In this document: positions 47,451 to 55,120 of the stretch, piece after piece
Layout: each line of letters begins with the position of its first letter
Numbering within the stretch: the stretch's first letter is position 1
DNA from: Bacteroidota bacterium
GTDB lineage: Bacteria > Bacteroidota > Ignavibacteria > SZUA-365
DNA length: 55,120 nucleotides
Direction of reading: 5' to 3'
NCBI GenBank assembly: GCA_014860565.1
Contig: JACZJN010000007.1
Location: forward strand, 1 to 55,120
The notes under the pieces: generated by a model
The model's input: the letters and a program-made list of their open reading frames with translations, nothing else
What the model was told of the DNA's origin: nothing
Database searches by the model: none
Made by a program: the position numbers and the translations under genes

Positions 47451-47534
47451 CCCCCTCTCCTTCCAGGAGAGGCGGAGCAGGGGGTGAGGTTCGCCTCTCC
47501 TGGAAGGAGAGGGGGAGCAGGGGGTGAGGTTCGG
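47451..47534. repeat. Palindromic repeat with two 19-bp direct copies
   Basis: A perfect 24-bp inverted repeat (47451-47474 with 47492-47515) encloses 17 bases. The segment GAGCAGGGGGTGAGGTTCG occurs at 47475-47493 and again at 47516-47534. It lies between the CHAT gene and the next gene. Palindromes of this CTCTCC/GGAGAG...GGGGTGAGG type are familiar as dispersed intergenic repeats in many bacteria. Confidence 0.85.
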
Positions 47535-47613
47535 CGGAACCCACCAATTGCTCATATCGTAGAACAAGGATACTTTGCATTTTCAATTCGCGATCCGTAT
47601 TCGGAGGCAAGTC

Positions 47614-48282
47614 ATGAAGCATTTCATTCTGTTATTCCTCTTTCTCGGTGTGGGACTGAATGTCGGCAGTGCGGTTGCGCAGGAAAAATCATCCACCCTC
47701 GGCAAGCCCATTTTTCCCAAGCTCGAGTACGTGAATCTGAACGCCGAACTCGGTTTCGAGGCGGAGATCCTTCGCGGTTTCGGTGCGAGAGTCGACGACG
47801 CCCGGCGCGATGCCGACGGCGCCGCGGTCGCCGCGCAGGCGGTGCTCTTGAGCTTCGCGGAAAAACTGGCAGGAAAGAAAGCGCAGACCGTGACGGCGAC
47901 ACAGCTGCTCGCCGAGGCCGCTCGCATCGCGGAGGAACAGCAGAATCGCGGCGCCGTGACCGCGGTCGAAAGCGCGGGCACGTATATCCCCGGCAGCGAG
48001 GTCGTGGTGCAGCGGCTGATCGAAGCGACTGCGTTATTTGCCGAAAATCGAGGCGATGGGGAGTTTCTCGGTTTCGTCCGCATCGTCAATGATTGCGACA
48101 GACTGCTTGACATTTATATTGATGGGAAATACGTCGGCTTCCAGTACGGAGGCGATGACATAGTGTATTCCACCGGCAACGGCACGACGCATGCACGTGT
48201 GACCGACGCCTTCGGCAACACCGTCAGCGAAGTGCTGTTTGTGAAGCCGGACGAAACCATGACATGGACGATCAAACCCTGA
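47614..48282 (+). CDS. Secreted protein of unknown function
   Basis: A 222-residue exported protein. The ATG at 47614 follows GGAGG at 8 bases and opens a signal peptide of about 23 residues ending AVAQ; an upstream frame start at 47575 is less likely. Residues about 45-150 are helical and Ala-rich (AEILRGFGARVDDARRDADG, LLAEAARIAEEQQNRG); residues 155-222 form a small beta domain (FVRIVNDCDRLLDIYIDGKY, VTDAFGNTVSEVLFV). No family recognised. It follows the caspase/CHAT trio by 205 bases, and its end overlaps folC by 19 bases. Confidence 0.75.
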   Translation: MKHFILLFLFLGVGLNVGSAVAQEKSSTLGKPIFPKLEYVNLNAELGFEAEILRGFGARVDDARRDADGAAVAAQAVLLSFAEKLAGKKAQTVTATQLLAEAARIAEEQQNRGAVTAVESAGTYIPGSEVVVQRLIEATALFAENRGDGEFLGFVRIVNDCDRLLDIYIDGKYVGFQYGGDDIVYSTGNGTTHARVTDAFGNTVSEVLFVKPDETMTWTIKP

Positions 48283-49568
48283 CCTACCGCGACACCATCC
48301 GCTGGCTGTTCGATCTGCAATTCGTCGGCATCAAACTGGGACTGGACAATATCCGGTCCCTCGCCGCGTTTTGGGACAATCCGCATCTCCGATATCCCGT
48401 GATCCATATCGCCGGATCGAACGGCAAGGGATCGACCGCGAGCTTCATCGCATCGACGCTGCAGGCCGCGGGGTATCGCACGGGGTTGTACACTTCGCCA
48501 CATCTGGTCGATTTCTCCGAACGCATCCGGGTCGACGGTGTTTGTATTTCCGAGGAGCGGGTGCTTGCATACGCGCGTGCGCTGCGGCCGGAAATCGATC
48601 GGCTCAAGGCCACGTTTTTCGAAGCAACGACGCTCATGGCCTTTCAGTATTTCGCGGAGGAGAACGTCGATGTCGCCGTGATCGAAACCGGCCTCGGCGG
48701 ACGGCTCGATGCCACGAATCTTGTTTCTCCCGTCATGACCGTCATAACCAGTCTCTCGATCGAGCACCGCGAGTTTCTTGGCGACACCATCGAAGCCATC
48801 GCCGCGGAGAAGGCCGGCATCATGAAACCGGGCATTCCCTGCGTGACACCGAATCGGGATGAAGGTGTTCTCGAGGTGCTGCGCCGTCATGCGGTCGCGT
48901 GTGAAGCGCCGCTGCATCCTGTTGCCGTGCCGGAAGCCGCACCTGTGCTGCTCGATCTCGACCGGATGGAATGCCTGCTGCCGGGTTTTGATCATTCCGT
49001 CGACATCGGACTCGTCGGCACCCATCAGGTTGAAAATGCCTGCACTGCCGTGACGGCGCTGCGGCAGCTTGCTGCGGGCGGTTTCTCACGCGTGACCAAT
49101 GCGAGCATTGCACAGGGACTGCTCGAGGTACGAACGCGCAGCGGGATTCGTGGCAGGCTCGAACAGCTGCAGCGGCATCCTGAACTCGTGGCGGACGTCG
49201 GCCACAACCCTGACGGAATCCGTGCCATGCTGCAATGCTGGCAGCAGGTGCGGGATATTAAAAAGACAGATCTCGTGTTCGGGGTCTTGAAAAGCAAAGA
49301 TTTGCTCGGTATCTTCCACACACTCACCCGGTATTCTCCCCGATCGATCACTCTCGTTCAGGCGGTTTCACACGAAGCCCGGTCGCTTGAGGAAATGCTC
49401 CACGAGGCCACACGTGTCGGCATCACGGCGGAAGGAGCCGGAAGCGCACGGGAGGCTGTGCTGCGAAAGCTGGAGCATGCGGGTGACGGAGCGGTTCTGC
49501 TTTTCGGTTCGCACTACGTTGTGGGCGCGTTCCTCCAGGAATGGGAAAAAAAGCATAAGCTCCGCTGA
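48264..49568 (+). CDS. folC: Folylpolyglutamate synthase / dihydrofolate synthase
   Basis: A 434-residue cytoplasmic ligase of the Mur-ligase superfamily that adds glutamate to dihydropteroate or folates using ATP. It has the P-loop GSNGKGST at residues 51-58, TSPHLVDFSERIRVDG, the family motif ETGLGGRLDATN, ITSLSIEHREFLGDT, EKAGIMK and DVGHNPDG in the C-terminal domain. Length is typical. Its ATG lies within the end of the preceding secreted-protein gene (19-base overlap, different frame), so the two are probably co-transcribed. About 230 bases without a gene follow before rho. Confidence 0.95.
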   Translation: MDDQTLTYRDTIRWLFDLQFVGIKLGLDNIRSLAAFWDNPHLRYPVIHIAGSNGKGSTASFIASTLQAAGYRTGLYTSPHLVDFSERIRVDGVCISEERVLAYARALRPEIDRLKATFFEATTLMAFQYFAEENVDVAVIETGLGGRLDATNLVSPVMTVITSLSIEHREFLGDTIEAIAAEKAGIMKPGIPCVTPNRDEGVLEVLRRHAVACEAPLHPVAVPEAAPVLLDLDRMECLLPGFDHSVDIGLVGTHQVENACTAVTALRQLAAGGFSRVTNASIAQGLLEVRTRSGIRGRLEQLQRHPELVADVGHNPDGIRAMLQCWQQVRDIKKTDLVFGVLKSKDLLGIFHTLTRYSPRSITLVQAVSHEARSLEEMLHEATRVGITAEGAGSAREAVLRKLEHAGDGAVLLFGSHYVVGAFLQEWEKKHKLR

Positions 49569-49801
49569 AGTCGCTTGATTCTTTGGACCCTGTAACGGAT
49601 ATTTGTGTCTGGAGACTCATCCCTGCCAAGTTCACAAACGTCCCGCACTTCCAGTAAAGCAATTCCTCGGTTTATAGCAGTGACTCTCGTCGGCCACGGC
49701 CGCGATATGGCTTTCCCCCGCATTCCCTGGTCGCGGATGCGACCACCGCAAGATAGAATTCAAAATATGTATTACCGTTTCAATACCACAGGGTACGCAT
49801 C

Positions 49802-51055
49802 ATGACGATGGACATCGCCGAACTGAAGTCCAAGCGCATTGCCGAGCTGTCGCAGATCGCACGGGAGCTTGAGATTTCCGGCTACAGTGACATGCGAAAG
49901 CAGGAGCTTATTTTCAAGATCCTCGAAGCGCAGTCGCAGAAGGACGGTATGAGTTTCAGCAAGGGAGTGCTCGAAGTCCTGCCTGACGGCTATGGCTTTC
50001 TGCGCGCCGCTGACTACAATTACCTGCCGTCCCCCGACGACATCTACGTTTCCCCCAGCCAGATCAAGAAATTTGCGCTGCGCACGGGTGACACCATCAG
50101 CGGGCAGGTACGTCCGCCGAAGGAGGGCGAACGTTTTTTCGCCCTGCTGAAGGTCGAGGCCGTCAACTATGACGGTCCGGAAAAGATCCGCGAGCGCACG
50201 CTCTTCGACAACCTCACGCCACTGTATCCCAACGAGCGTCTCCTGCTCGAGGTCGCCCCGAACGATCTTTCGACACGCATCATGGATCTGCTCACGCCGA
50301 TCGGCAAGGGGAACCGCGGACTGATCGTTTCGCCACCCAAGAGCGGCAAGACAATCCTGCTGCAGAAGATCGCCAACAGCATCAGCACCAATCATCCGGA
50401 AGTCGTGCTCATCGTGCTTCTGATCGACGAACGTCCGGAGGAAGTCACGGACATGGAGCGCTCGGTGAAAGCCGAGGTGATAAGCTCCACCTTCGACGAA
50501 CCACCTGAGCGTCACGTGCAGGTGTCGGACATGGTGCTGGAGAAAGCCAAGCGCCTCGTCGAGTCGCAGAAGGACGTGGTCATTCTGCTCGACTCGATCA
50601 CACGTCTGGCGCGCGCGCACAACACCGTCGTGCCGCACTCGGGCAAGATTCTCTCCGGCGGTGTCGACGCCAACGCCCTCCATCGTCCGAAGCGCTTTTT
50701 CGGCGCCGCGCGTAACGTGGAGGAAGGCGGGAGCCTCACGATCATCGCCACGGCCCTGGTGGAAACCGGCAGCCGCATGGATGAAGTGATTTTCGAAGAG
50801 TTCAAAGGCACGGGCAACATGGAAATCGTGCTCGACCGCAAGCTCTCCGATCGCCGCATTTTCCCGGCCATGGACGTCAACCGCTCCGGCACGCGCAAGG
50901 AAGACCTTCTGCTCACGCCCGAGGAACTCAGCCGCGTGTGGGTGCTTCGCAAAGTGCTCAGCGATTACAACACGGTCGAGGCGATGGAATTCCTCATCGA
51001 GAAAATGCGCGGCACGAAGAGCAACAAGGAATTTCTCAAATACATGAACAGCTGA
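49802..51055 (+). CDS. rho: Transcription termination factor Rho
   Basis: A 417-residue hexameric RNA helicase, close to the usual length. The N-terminal helical domain (1-45) is followed by the cold-shock-like RNA-binding domain (about 50-125, [11 protein letters not shown]), Walker A SPPKSGKT at 177-184, [13 protein letters not shown], Walker [15 protein letters not shown], the Q-loop/R-loop region and [22 protein letters not shown]. It lacks the long acidic insertion seen in some phyla. Two ATGs (49802 and 49808) are possible starts. The gene is 25 bases from the thiolase gene. Confidence 0.98.
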   Translation: MTMDIAELKSKRIAELSQIARELEISGYSDMRKQELIFKILEAQSQKDGMSFSKGVLEVLPDGYGFLRAADYNYLPSPDDIYVSPSQIKKFALRTGDTISGQVRPPKEGERFFALLKVEAVNYDGPEKIRERTLFDNLTPLYPNERLLLEVAPNDLSTRIMDLLTPIGKGNRGLIVSPPKSGKTILLQKIANSISTNHPEVVLIVLLIDERPEEVTDMERSVKAEVISSTFDEPPERHVQVSDMVLEKAKRLVESQKDVVILLDSITRLARAHNTVVPHSGKILSGGVDANALHRPKRFFGAARNVEEGGSLTIIATALVETGSRMDEVIFEEFKGTGNMEIVLDRKLSDRRIFPAMDVNRSGTRKEDLLLTPEELSRVWVLRKVLSDYNTVEAMEFLIEKMRGTKSNKEFLKYMNS

Positions 51056-51080
51056 TTATTCACCAACTCACGGAAACGCT

Positions 51081-52256
51081 ATGAATGCAGTCGTCATCGT
51101 CAGCGCGGCCCGTACGCCGATCGGTGCCTTCAACGGCACGCTGAAATCTTTAACTGCGCCACAGCTCGGCGCTATCGTCATCAAGGAAGCGCTCAAGCGG
51201 GCGAACGTGAAACCGGAGGATGTCTCCGAAGTGATCATGGGCAACGTGCTCACCGCAGGGGTGGGACAGGCACCTGCGCGCCAGGCCGCCCTCTTCGCGG
51301 GTCTCCCGCAGTCCGTTCCCTGCATGACCATCAACAAAGTCTGCGGATCGGGACTCAAGGCCGTCATGCTCGGCGCCCAGGCCATCATGGTTGGCGACGC
51401 CGACATCGTCGTGGCCGGCGGACAGGAAAGCATGTCCAATTCTCCGTACTATCTTGACCGCGCACGTACGGGTTATAACTTCGGCCATGCGCAGCTGATC
51501 GACGGCATGATCAAGGACGGATTGTGGGATGTCTACAACGACTACCACATGGGCATCGCGGCCGAACTCTGCGCCACCGAGTGCAACATCGACCGCGCAC
51601 GTCAGGACGCCTACGCGATCGAAAGCTACACCCGCGCGATCGATGCGCTTGACAAGGGCATCTTCACCGAGGAAATCGTCCCGGTCGAAATCCCGCAGCG
51701 CAAGGGCGATCCGATCATTGTCACCGACGACGAGGACATCCGGAAAGTCAAGTTTGAGAAAGTGCCCGAACTCAAGCCCGCCTTCAAGAAAGACGGTACC
51801 GTGACCGCCGCGAACGCCTCCTCTCTCAACGACGGCGCGGCCGCCGTGGTGCTGATGTCGGAAGCGAAGGCGAAGGAACTCGGTCTCGAGCCGCTGGCGC
51901 GCATCGTCGCGCAGGCTTCCGCCGCCAAGGCACCCGAATGGTTCACCACCGCTCCCGCCGATGCGGTGAACAAAGTTCTGGGCAAGGCCGGTCTCGGGGT
52001 CGACGACATCGATCTCTACGAAATCAACGAAGCCTTCTCGGTCGTCTCACTGGTCAACAACGACCTGCTGAAACTCGATCCGGCGAAGGTCAACGTGCAC
52101 GGCGGTGCCGTGGCGATGGGCCACCCGATCGGCGCTTCGGGCACCCGCGTGCTCGTGACGCTGCTGTATGCCATGCGCCGCTTCGACAAAAAGCGCGGTC
52201 TCGCCTCGCTGTGCATCGGTGGCGGCGAAGCCAGTGCGCTTATCATCGAGCGTTGA
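51081..52256 (+). CDS. Acetyl-CoA acetyltransferase (thiolase)
   Basis: A 391-residue thiolase. The catalytic residues are in the standard places: C88 in [12 protein letters not shown]348 in [14 protein letters not shown] and C378 in CIGGGEAS, with [13 protein letters not shown] and NEAFS between. It condenses two acetyl-CoA or, in the other direction, cleaves acetoacetyl-CoA. It heads a same-strand run with hydroxyacyl-CoA dehydrogenase (51 bases on) and acyl-CoA dehydrogenase (35 bases further), so a short-chain acyl-CoA pathway is likely. Direction of flux is not determined. Confidence 0.95.
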   Translation: MNAVVIVSAARTPIGAFNGTLKSLTAPQLGAIVIKEALKRANVKPEDVSEVIMGNVLTAGVGQAPARQAALFAGLPQSVPCMTINKVCGSGLKAVMLGAQAIMVGDADIVVAGGQESMSNSPYYLDRARTGYNFGHAQLIDGMIKDGLWDVYNDYHMGIAAELCATECNIDRARQDAYAIESYTRAIDALDKGIFTEEIVPVEIPQRKGDPIIVTDDEDIRKVKFEKVPELKPAFKKDGTVTAANASSLNDGAAAVVLMSEAKAKELGLEPLARIVAQASAAKAPEWFTTAPADAVNKVLGKAGLGVDDIDLYEINEAFSVVSLVNNDLLKLDPAKVNVHGGAVAMGHPIGASGTRVLVTLLYAMRRFDKKRGLASLCIGGGEASALIIER

Positions 52257-52307
52257 ATTCGTCACGAAGTTCATCATTCATCTTTACCATATGTCAAGGA
52301 AGATGCC

Positions 52308-53162
52308 ATGCAGCACATTACCGTTGTAGGCGCCGGCACCATGGGGAACGGCATCGCGCACGTATTCGCGATGACAGGATTCCAGGTGCAGTTGGTCGAC
52401 ATCAAGCAGGATTATCTCGACCGCGCCCTCGCCACCATTACGAAGAACCTCGACCGCCAGGTCAAGAAGGAAGCGATCACCGAAGAGCAGAAAAACGAAA
52501 CCCTCGCTCGCATCCATGCGCATACGGATCTCGACGCCGCCCTGGCGAATGCGGATCTCGTGATCGAAGCCGCCTCCGAAAATGAAGAAGTAAAGAAGAA
52601 TCTTTTCCGCACGTTCGACGAAAAAACACAACCCGCGTGCATTCTCGCCAGCAACACCTCCTCGATTTCCATCACGAAGATCGGTGCCGTGACCAAGCGT
52701 CCCACGCAGGTGATCGGCATGCACTTCTTCAATCCCGTGCCCGTGATGAAGCTCGTGGAAGTCATCCGCGGCCACGAGACCTCGGCCGACGTGTACAAGA
52801 CCATTCATGAACTCAGCGAGAAGCTCGGCAAGGTGCCCGTCGAAGTGCAGGATTACCCAGGCTTCGTCTCCAACCGCGTGCTCATGCCGATGATCAATGA
52901 AGCCGTGTACGCGCTGATGGAAGGCGTCGCCACGGTCGAGTCGATCGATACCGTGATGAAGCTGGGCATGGCGCATCCGATGGGACCCCTCACGCTCGCC
53001 GATTTCATCGGCCTCGACGTGTGTCTCGACATCATGAACGTGCTTCTTGAAGGACTGGGCGATCCGAAATACCGTCCCTGTCCGCTGCTCAAGAAAATGG
53101 TCGCCGCCGGGCATCTCGGACGCAAGTCCGGCAAGGGTTTCTACGATTATTCGGCATCCTGA
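52308..53162 (+). CDS. hbd: 3-hydroxybutyryl-CoA dehydrogenase
   Basis: A 284-residue NAD(P)-dependent dehydrogenase. It has the Rossmann motif GAGTMGNG at 8-15, DI at the end of the second strand, [25 protein letters not shown], the catalytic H139 in [16 protein letters not shown], and the C-terminal domain [17 protein letters not shown]. The length is that of the monofunctional (Hbd/PaaH) type, not the crotonase fusion. An AAGGAAG site precedes the ATG. Enoyl-CoA hydratase, the missing step of the cycle, is not encoded in the window. Confidence 0.95.
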   Translation: MQHITVVGAGTMGNGIAHVFAMTGFQVQLVDIKQDYLDRALATITKNLDRQVKKEAITEEQKNETLARIHAHTDLDAALANADLVIEAASENEEVKKNLFRTFDEKTQPACILASNTSSISITKIGAVTKRPTQVIGMHFFNPVPVMKLVEVIRGHETSADVYKTIHELSEKLGKVPVEVQDYPGFVSNRVLMPMINEAVYALMEGVATVESIDTVMKLGMAHPMGPLTLADFIGLDVCLDIMNVLLEGLGDPKYRPCPLLKKMVAAGHLGRKSGKGFYDYSAS

Positions 53163-53197
53163 CGTTTCCGATCACTTCAGTACAAGGCAGGTAGGAT

Positions 53198-54340
53198 ATG
53201 CATTTCGAGTTGACAGAAGATCAAAAAATGATTCAGCAGACCGCCCGGGAATTTGCCCAGGAGGAAATCGCTCCGACCGCGGTGGAACGCGATAAAAACG
53301 CAGTGTTTCCGACGGAGATCATCCAGAAGCTCGGGGAACTGGGCTTTCTCGGCATGATGGTGGATCCGCAGTACGAAGGTGCGGGCATGGACACCATGAG
53401 CTACGTGCTCGCCATGGAAGAAATATCCAAGGTCGATGCATCCGTGGGCGTGGTGATGTCGGTCAACAATTCCCTCGTGACCTACGGCTTGCAGAAATAC
53501 GCTTCCGACTTCATGAAGGAAAAGTATCTCAAGCCCCTTTCCAACGGCCAGAAACTCGGGGCATTCGCACTGAGCGAGCCGGAAGCAGGCAGCGACGCCA
53601 CGTCGCAGAAAACCGAGGGTATCAAGGTCGACGGCGGTTGGGAAATAACCGGCATCAAGAACTGGATCACCAACGGGCAGACCGCGGATTATTTCCTTGT
53701 CATGGCGCAAACCGACCGTGAGAAGGGCTACCGCGGCATCACGTGCTTCCTGATAGAAAAGGGCTCGCCGGGATTCGAACACGGCGTCAAGGAGGACAAG
53801 CTCGGCATTCGCAGTTCCGATACCTGTTCGCTGCTGTTCAACAAGTGCTTCGTGCCGGACGAGAACGTCGTATGGGAAGTCGGCAAGGGTTTCAATTTCG
53901 CAATGGACACGCTCAACGGCGGACGCATCGGCATCGCGGCGCAGGCGCTTGGAATCGCCGCCGCCAGTTACGAGGCAGCCCTCAAGTACAGCAAGGAGCG
54001 TAAGGCATTCGGTCAGGTCATTTCCGAATTCCAGGCCATTCAGTTCAAGCTTTCGAAAATGGCGATGGAACTGGATGCCGCGCGCCTGCTCGTGTACCGC
54101 GCCGCCTGGCTGAAAGACAACCACCAGAAGTTTGTAAAAGAATCCGCAATGGCTAAATTGTACGCGTCACGTGTTGCGGTTGAAAACGCTCTCGAAGCAA
54201 TTCAGATTCATGGCGGCTACGGCTATGTGCGAGAGTACCTCGTCGAGCGCTACCTTCGGGATGCGAAAATCACCGAGATCTATGAAGGCACGTCGGAAGT
54301 GCAGAATATCGTCATCGCACGAGAACTGCTGAAAGCGTAA
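53198..54340 (+). CDS. Short-chain acyl-CoA dehydrogenase
   Basis: A 380-residue flavoprotein. The signatures are ALSEPEAGSDA (FAD/substrate), GIKNWITNGQTADYFLV, RKAFGQVISEFQAIQFKL, QIHGGYGYVREYLVERYLRD and ITEIYEGTSEVQ, where E363 is the predicted catalytic base. The sequence is typical of butyryl- or short-chain acyl-CoA dehydrogenases. It is last in the thiolase/Hbd run. No electron-transfer flavoprotein genes lie beside it, so it is not the compact butyryl-CoA dehydrogenase/Etf unit of fermenters. Confidence 0.93.
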   Translation: MHFELTEDQKMIQQTAREFAQEEIAPTAVERDKNAVFPTEIIQKLGELGFLGMMVDPQYEGAGMDTMSYVLAMEEISKVDASVGVVMSVNNSLVTYGLQKYASDFMKEKYLKPLSNGQKLGAFALSEPEAGSDATSQKTEGIKVDGGWEITGIKNWITNGQTADYFLVMAQTDREKGYRGITCFLIEKGSPGFEHGVKEDKLGIRSSDTCSLLFNKCFVPDENVVWEVGKGFNFAMDTLNGGRIGIAAQALGIAAASYEAALKYSKERKAFGQVISEFQAIQFKLSKMAMELDAARLLVYRAAWLKDNHQKFVKESAMAKLYASRVAVENALEAIQIHGGYGYVREYLVERYLRDAKITEIYEGTSEVQNIVIARELLKA

Positions 54341-54352
54341 GATACACTCGTC

Positions 54353-54374
54353 GGATGGGCCTTCAGGCTCGTCC
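54353..54374. repeat. Small hairpin repeat, copy 2
   Basis: GGATGGGCC-TTCA-GGCTCGTCC, a near copy of 11774-11795. It is followed by TGTTGAAAGCGTAA, almost repeating the last codons of the acyl-CoA dehydrogenase gene, as if the insertion duplicated its target. Confidence 0.5.
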
Positions 54375-54415
54375 TGTTGAAAGCGTAACACTATCCACTC
54401 ATAGAGGAGGCCTTT

Positions 54416-54937
54416 ATGAAATCTGTTCTTCATGTCGCACTGCTTGCAGCCGTCGCATTCGTGCTGTGCAGTTCCACCAGCCAGGCCCAGTTCCGCGAGC
54501 GCGGCAACTGGCTTGGACCGGTCCTCACCCTCGCAACCGATCCCATCGGTTTCGGCGTCCAGTACGAATATGGCGTCAGCAAGAACGTCGGTATCGGCGG
54601 CATCGTGCGCTACTGGGGAAAATCCTCCAGCACCGCCGGATACGACTGGTCGTGGTCGATCGTCATGCCCCAGTTCCAGGGCGCCTACCACTTCATGCCG
54701 GGCGATCAGCTCGATCCGTATGCTGGTGGCCGGCTTGGCTGGGCAATCTACAGCTACGAGAGCGACTTCGTGAGCGCCAGCGACAGCGGCGGTCTGTTCC
54801 TGACGGCCTACGGCGGTCTGCGCTACTTCTTCAGTCCGAAGATCGCCGGAAACGGACAGTTGGAATTCCGCGTCGCAGGCGACGATTATTTCGGCAGTTC
54901 GATTCAGTTGTCCATCGGTGTCGATTTCACTCTCTGA
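54416..54937 (+). CDS. Outer-membrane beta-barrel protein
   Basis: A 173-residue exported protein with a GAGGAGG site and a signal peptide of about 25 residues ending SQAQ. The mature part consists of amphipathic strands with alternating aromatic residues (IGFGVQYEYGV, QGAYHFM, LDPYAGGRLGWAIYSYE, LTAYGGLRYFF) and ends in an aromatic-containing strand (SIGVDFTL), typical of small eight-stranded outer-membrane barrels. It is separated from the acyl-CoA dehydrogenase by a small repeat and followed by a terminator. Function unknown. Confidence 0.82.
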   Translation: MKSVLHVALLAAVAFVLCSSTSQAQFRERGNWLGPVLTLATDPIGFGVQYEYGVSKNVGIGGIVRYWGKSSSTAGYDWSWSIVMPQFQGAYHFMPGDQLDPYAGGRLGWAIYSYESDFVSASDSGGLFLTAYGGLRYFFSPKIAGNGQLEFRVAGDDYFGSSIQLSIGVDFTL

Positions 54938-55032
54938 CATCGAATGGATAGAGCATTCAAGAACGTCCCCGCTCGCGCGCAGCGATTTCGGAACGCTCCT
55001 GACCTGATTCCCTGATAGGTCTTTATTTCCAA

Positions 55033-55076
55033 GCCACTGAGTGCGACATTTCATCGAACTCAGTGGCATTCTATTT
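55033..55076 (+). terminator. Terminator-like hairpin
   Basis: GCCACTGAGT (55033-55042) pairs with ACTCAGTGGC (55058-55067) with a 15-base loop, followed by ATTCTATTTT. It lies about 95 bases after the barrel gene stop codon. Confidence 0.65.
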
Positions 55077-55120
55077 TCGCACGTTGCGAAAGTGCTTGCA
55101 TTTACACTAATATTGTAGTA

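Overview
The window looks like chromosome from a GC-rich member of the Bacteroidota/Chlorobiota (FCB) group, possibly Ignavibacteria- or Kapabacteria-like. The main evidence is the number of exported proteins that end in type IX secretion (T9SS) type-A sorting domains, with the recurrent PLPVELTSF linker. A very large two-component-propeller sensor kinase and an atpDC pair separated from the other ATP synthase genes fit the same group. The placement is inference; there is no rRNA in the window. No insertion sequence, prophage or CRISPR array was seen.

Layout. 1-11.1 kb (+): the end of an unknown gene, then four large secreted T9SS proteins (two beta-propeller proteins, a beta-helix protein, an FG-GAP propeller) mixed with a DUF4328 membrane protein, a small membrane protein and a DUF3883-like protein. 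11.1-15.5 kb: YbaK-type editing protein, lipoprotein, a second DUF3883-like protein, hemerythrin protein, RlmI-type rRNA methyltransferase. 15.6-23.8 kb: a GH13-fold secreted protein that has lost most catalytic residues, atpD-atpC, mannose-1-phosphate guanylyltransferase, an RlpA lipoprotein, a deacetylase-like protein, a small helical protein and tRNA-Ser(UGA). 23.8-32.2 kb (-): a tandem array of five T9SS proteins that share one C-terminal cassette but carry different N-terminal cargo, one cargo being a trypsin-like protease; relics of the same cassette lie at 26.4 and 41.3 kb. 32.8-37.7 kb: a 1608-residue sensor kinase. 37.8-41.1 kb (-): DUF2231 protein, OmpR-type regulator, sensor kinase and exported rubrerythrin, with 11-bp-phased repeats at both ends. 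41.7-47.4 kb (+): three genes joined by 4-base overlaps encoding a WD40-caspase, a FecR-like protein and a TPR-CHAT lipoprotein, followed by a secreted protein and folC. 49.8-55.1 kb: rho, thiolase, 3-hydroxyacyl-CoA dehydrogenase, acyl-CoA dehydrogenase and an outer-membrane barrel.

Most promising unit: the cell-envelope protease operon at 41.7-47.4 kb, in which two distinct caspase-fold proteases with intact His/Cys dyads are co-translated with a FecR-like protein, all three with export signals. Second is the regulator/rubrerythrin operon, whose predicted operators (CTTA-type repeats exactly 11 bp apart) can be read directly. Third is the modular T9SS array, where gene conversion, deletion and decay of a shared cassette are visible.
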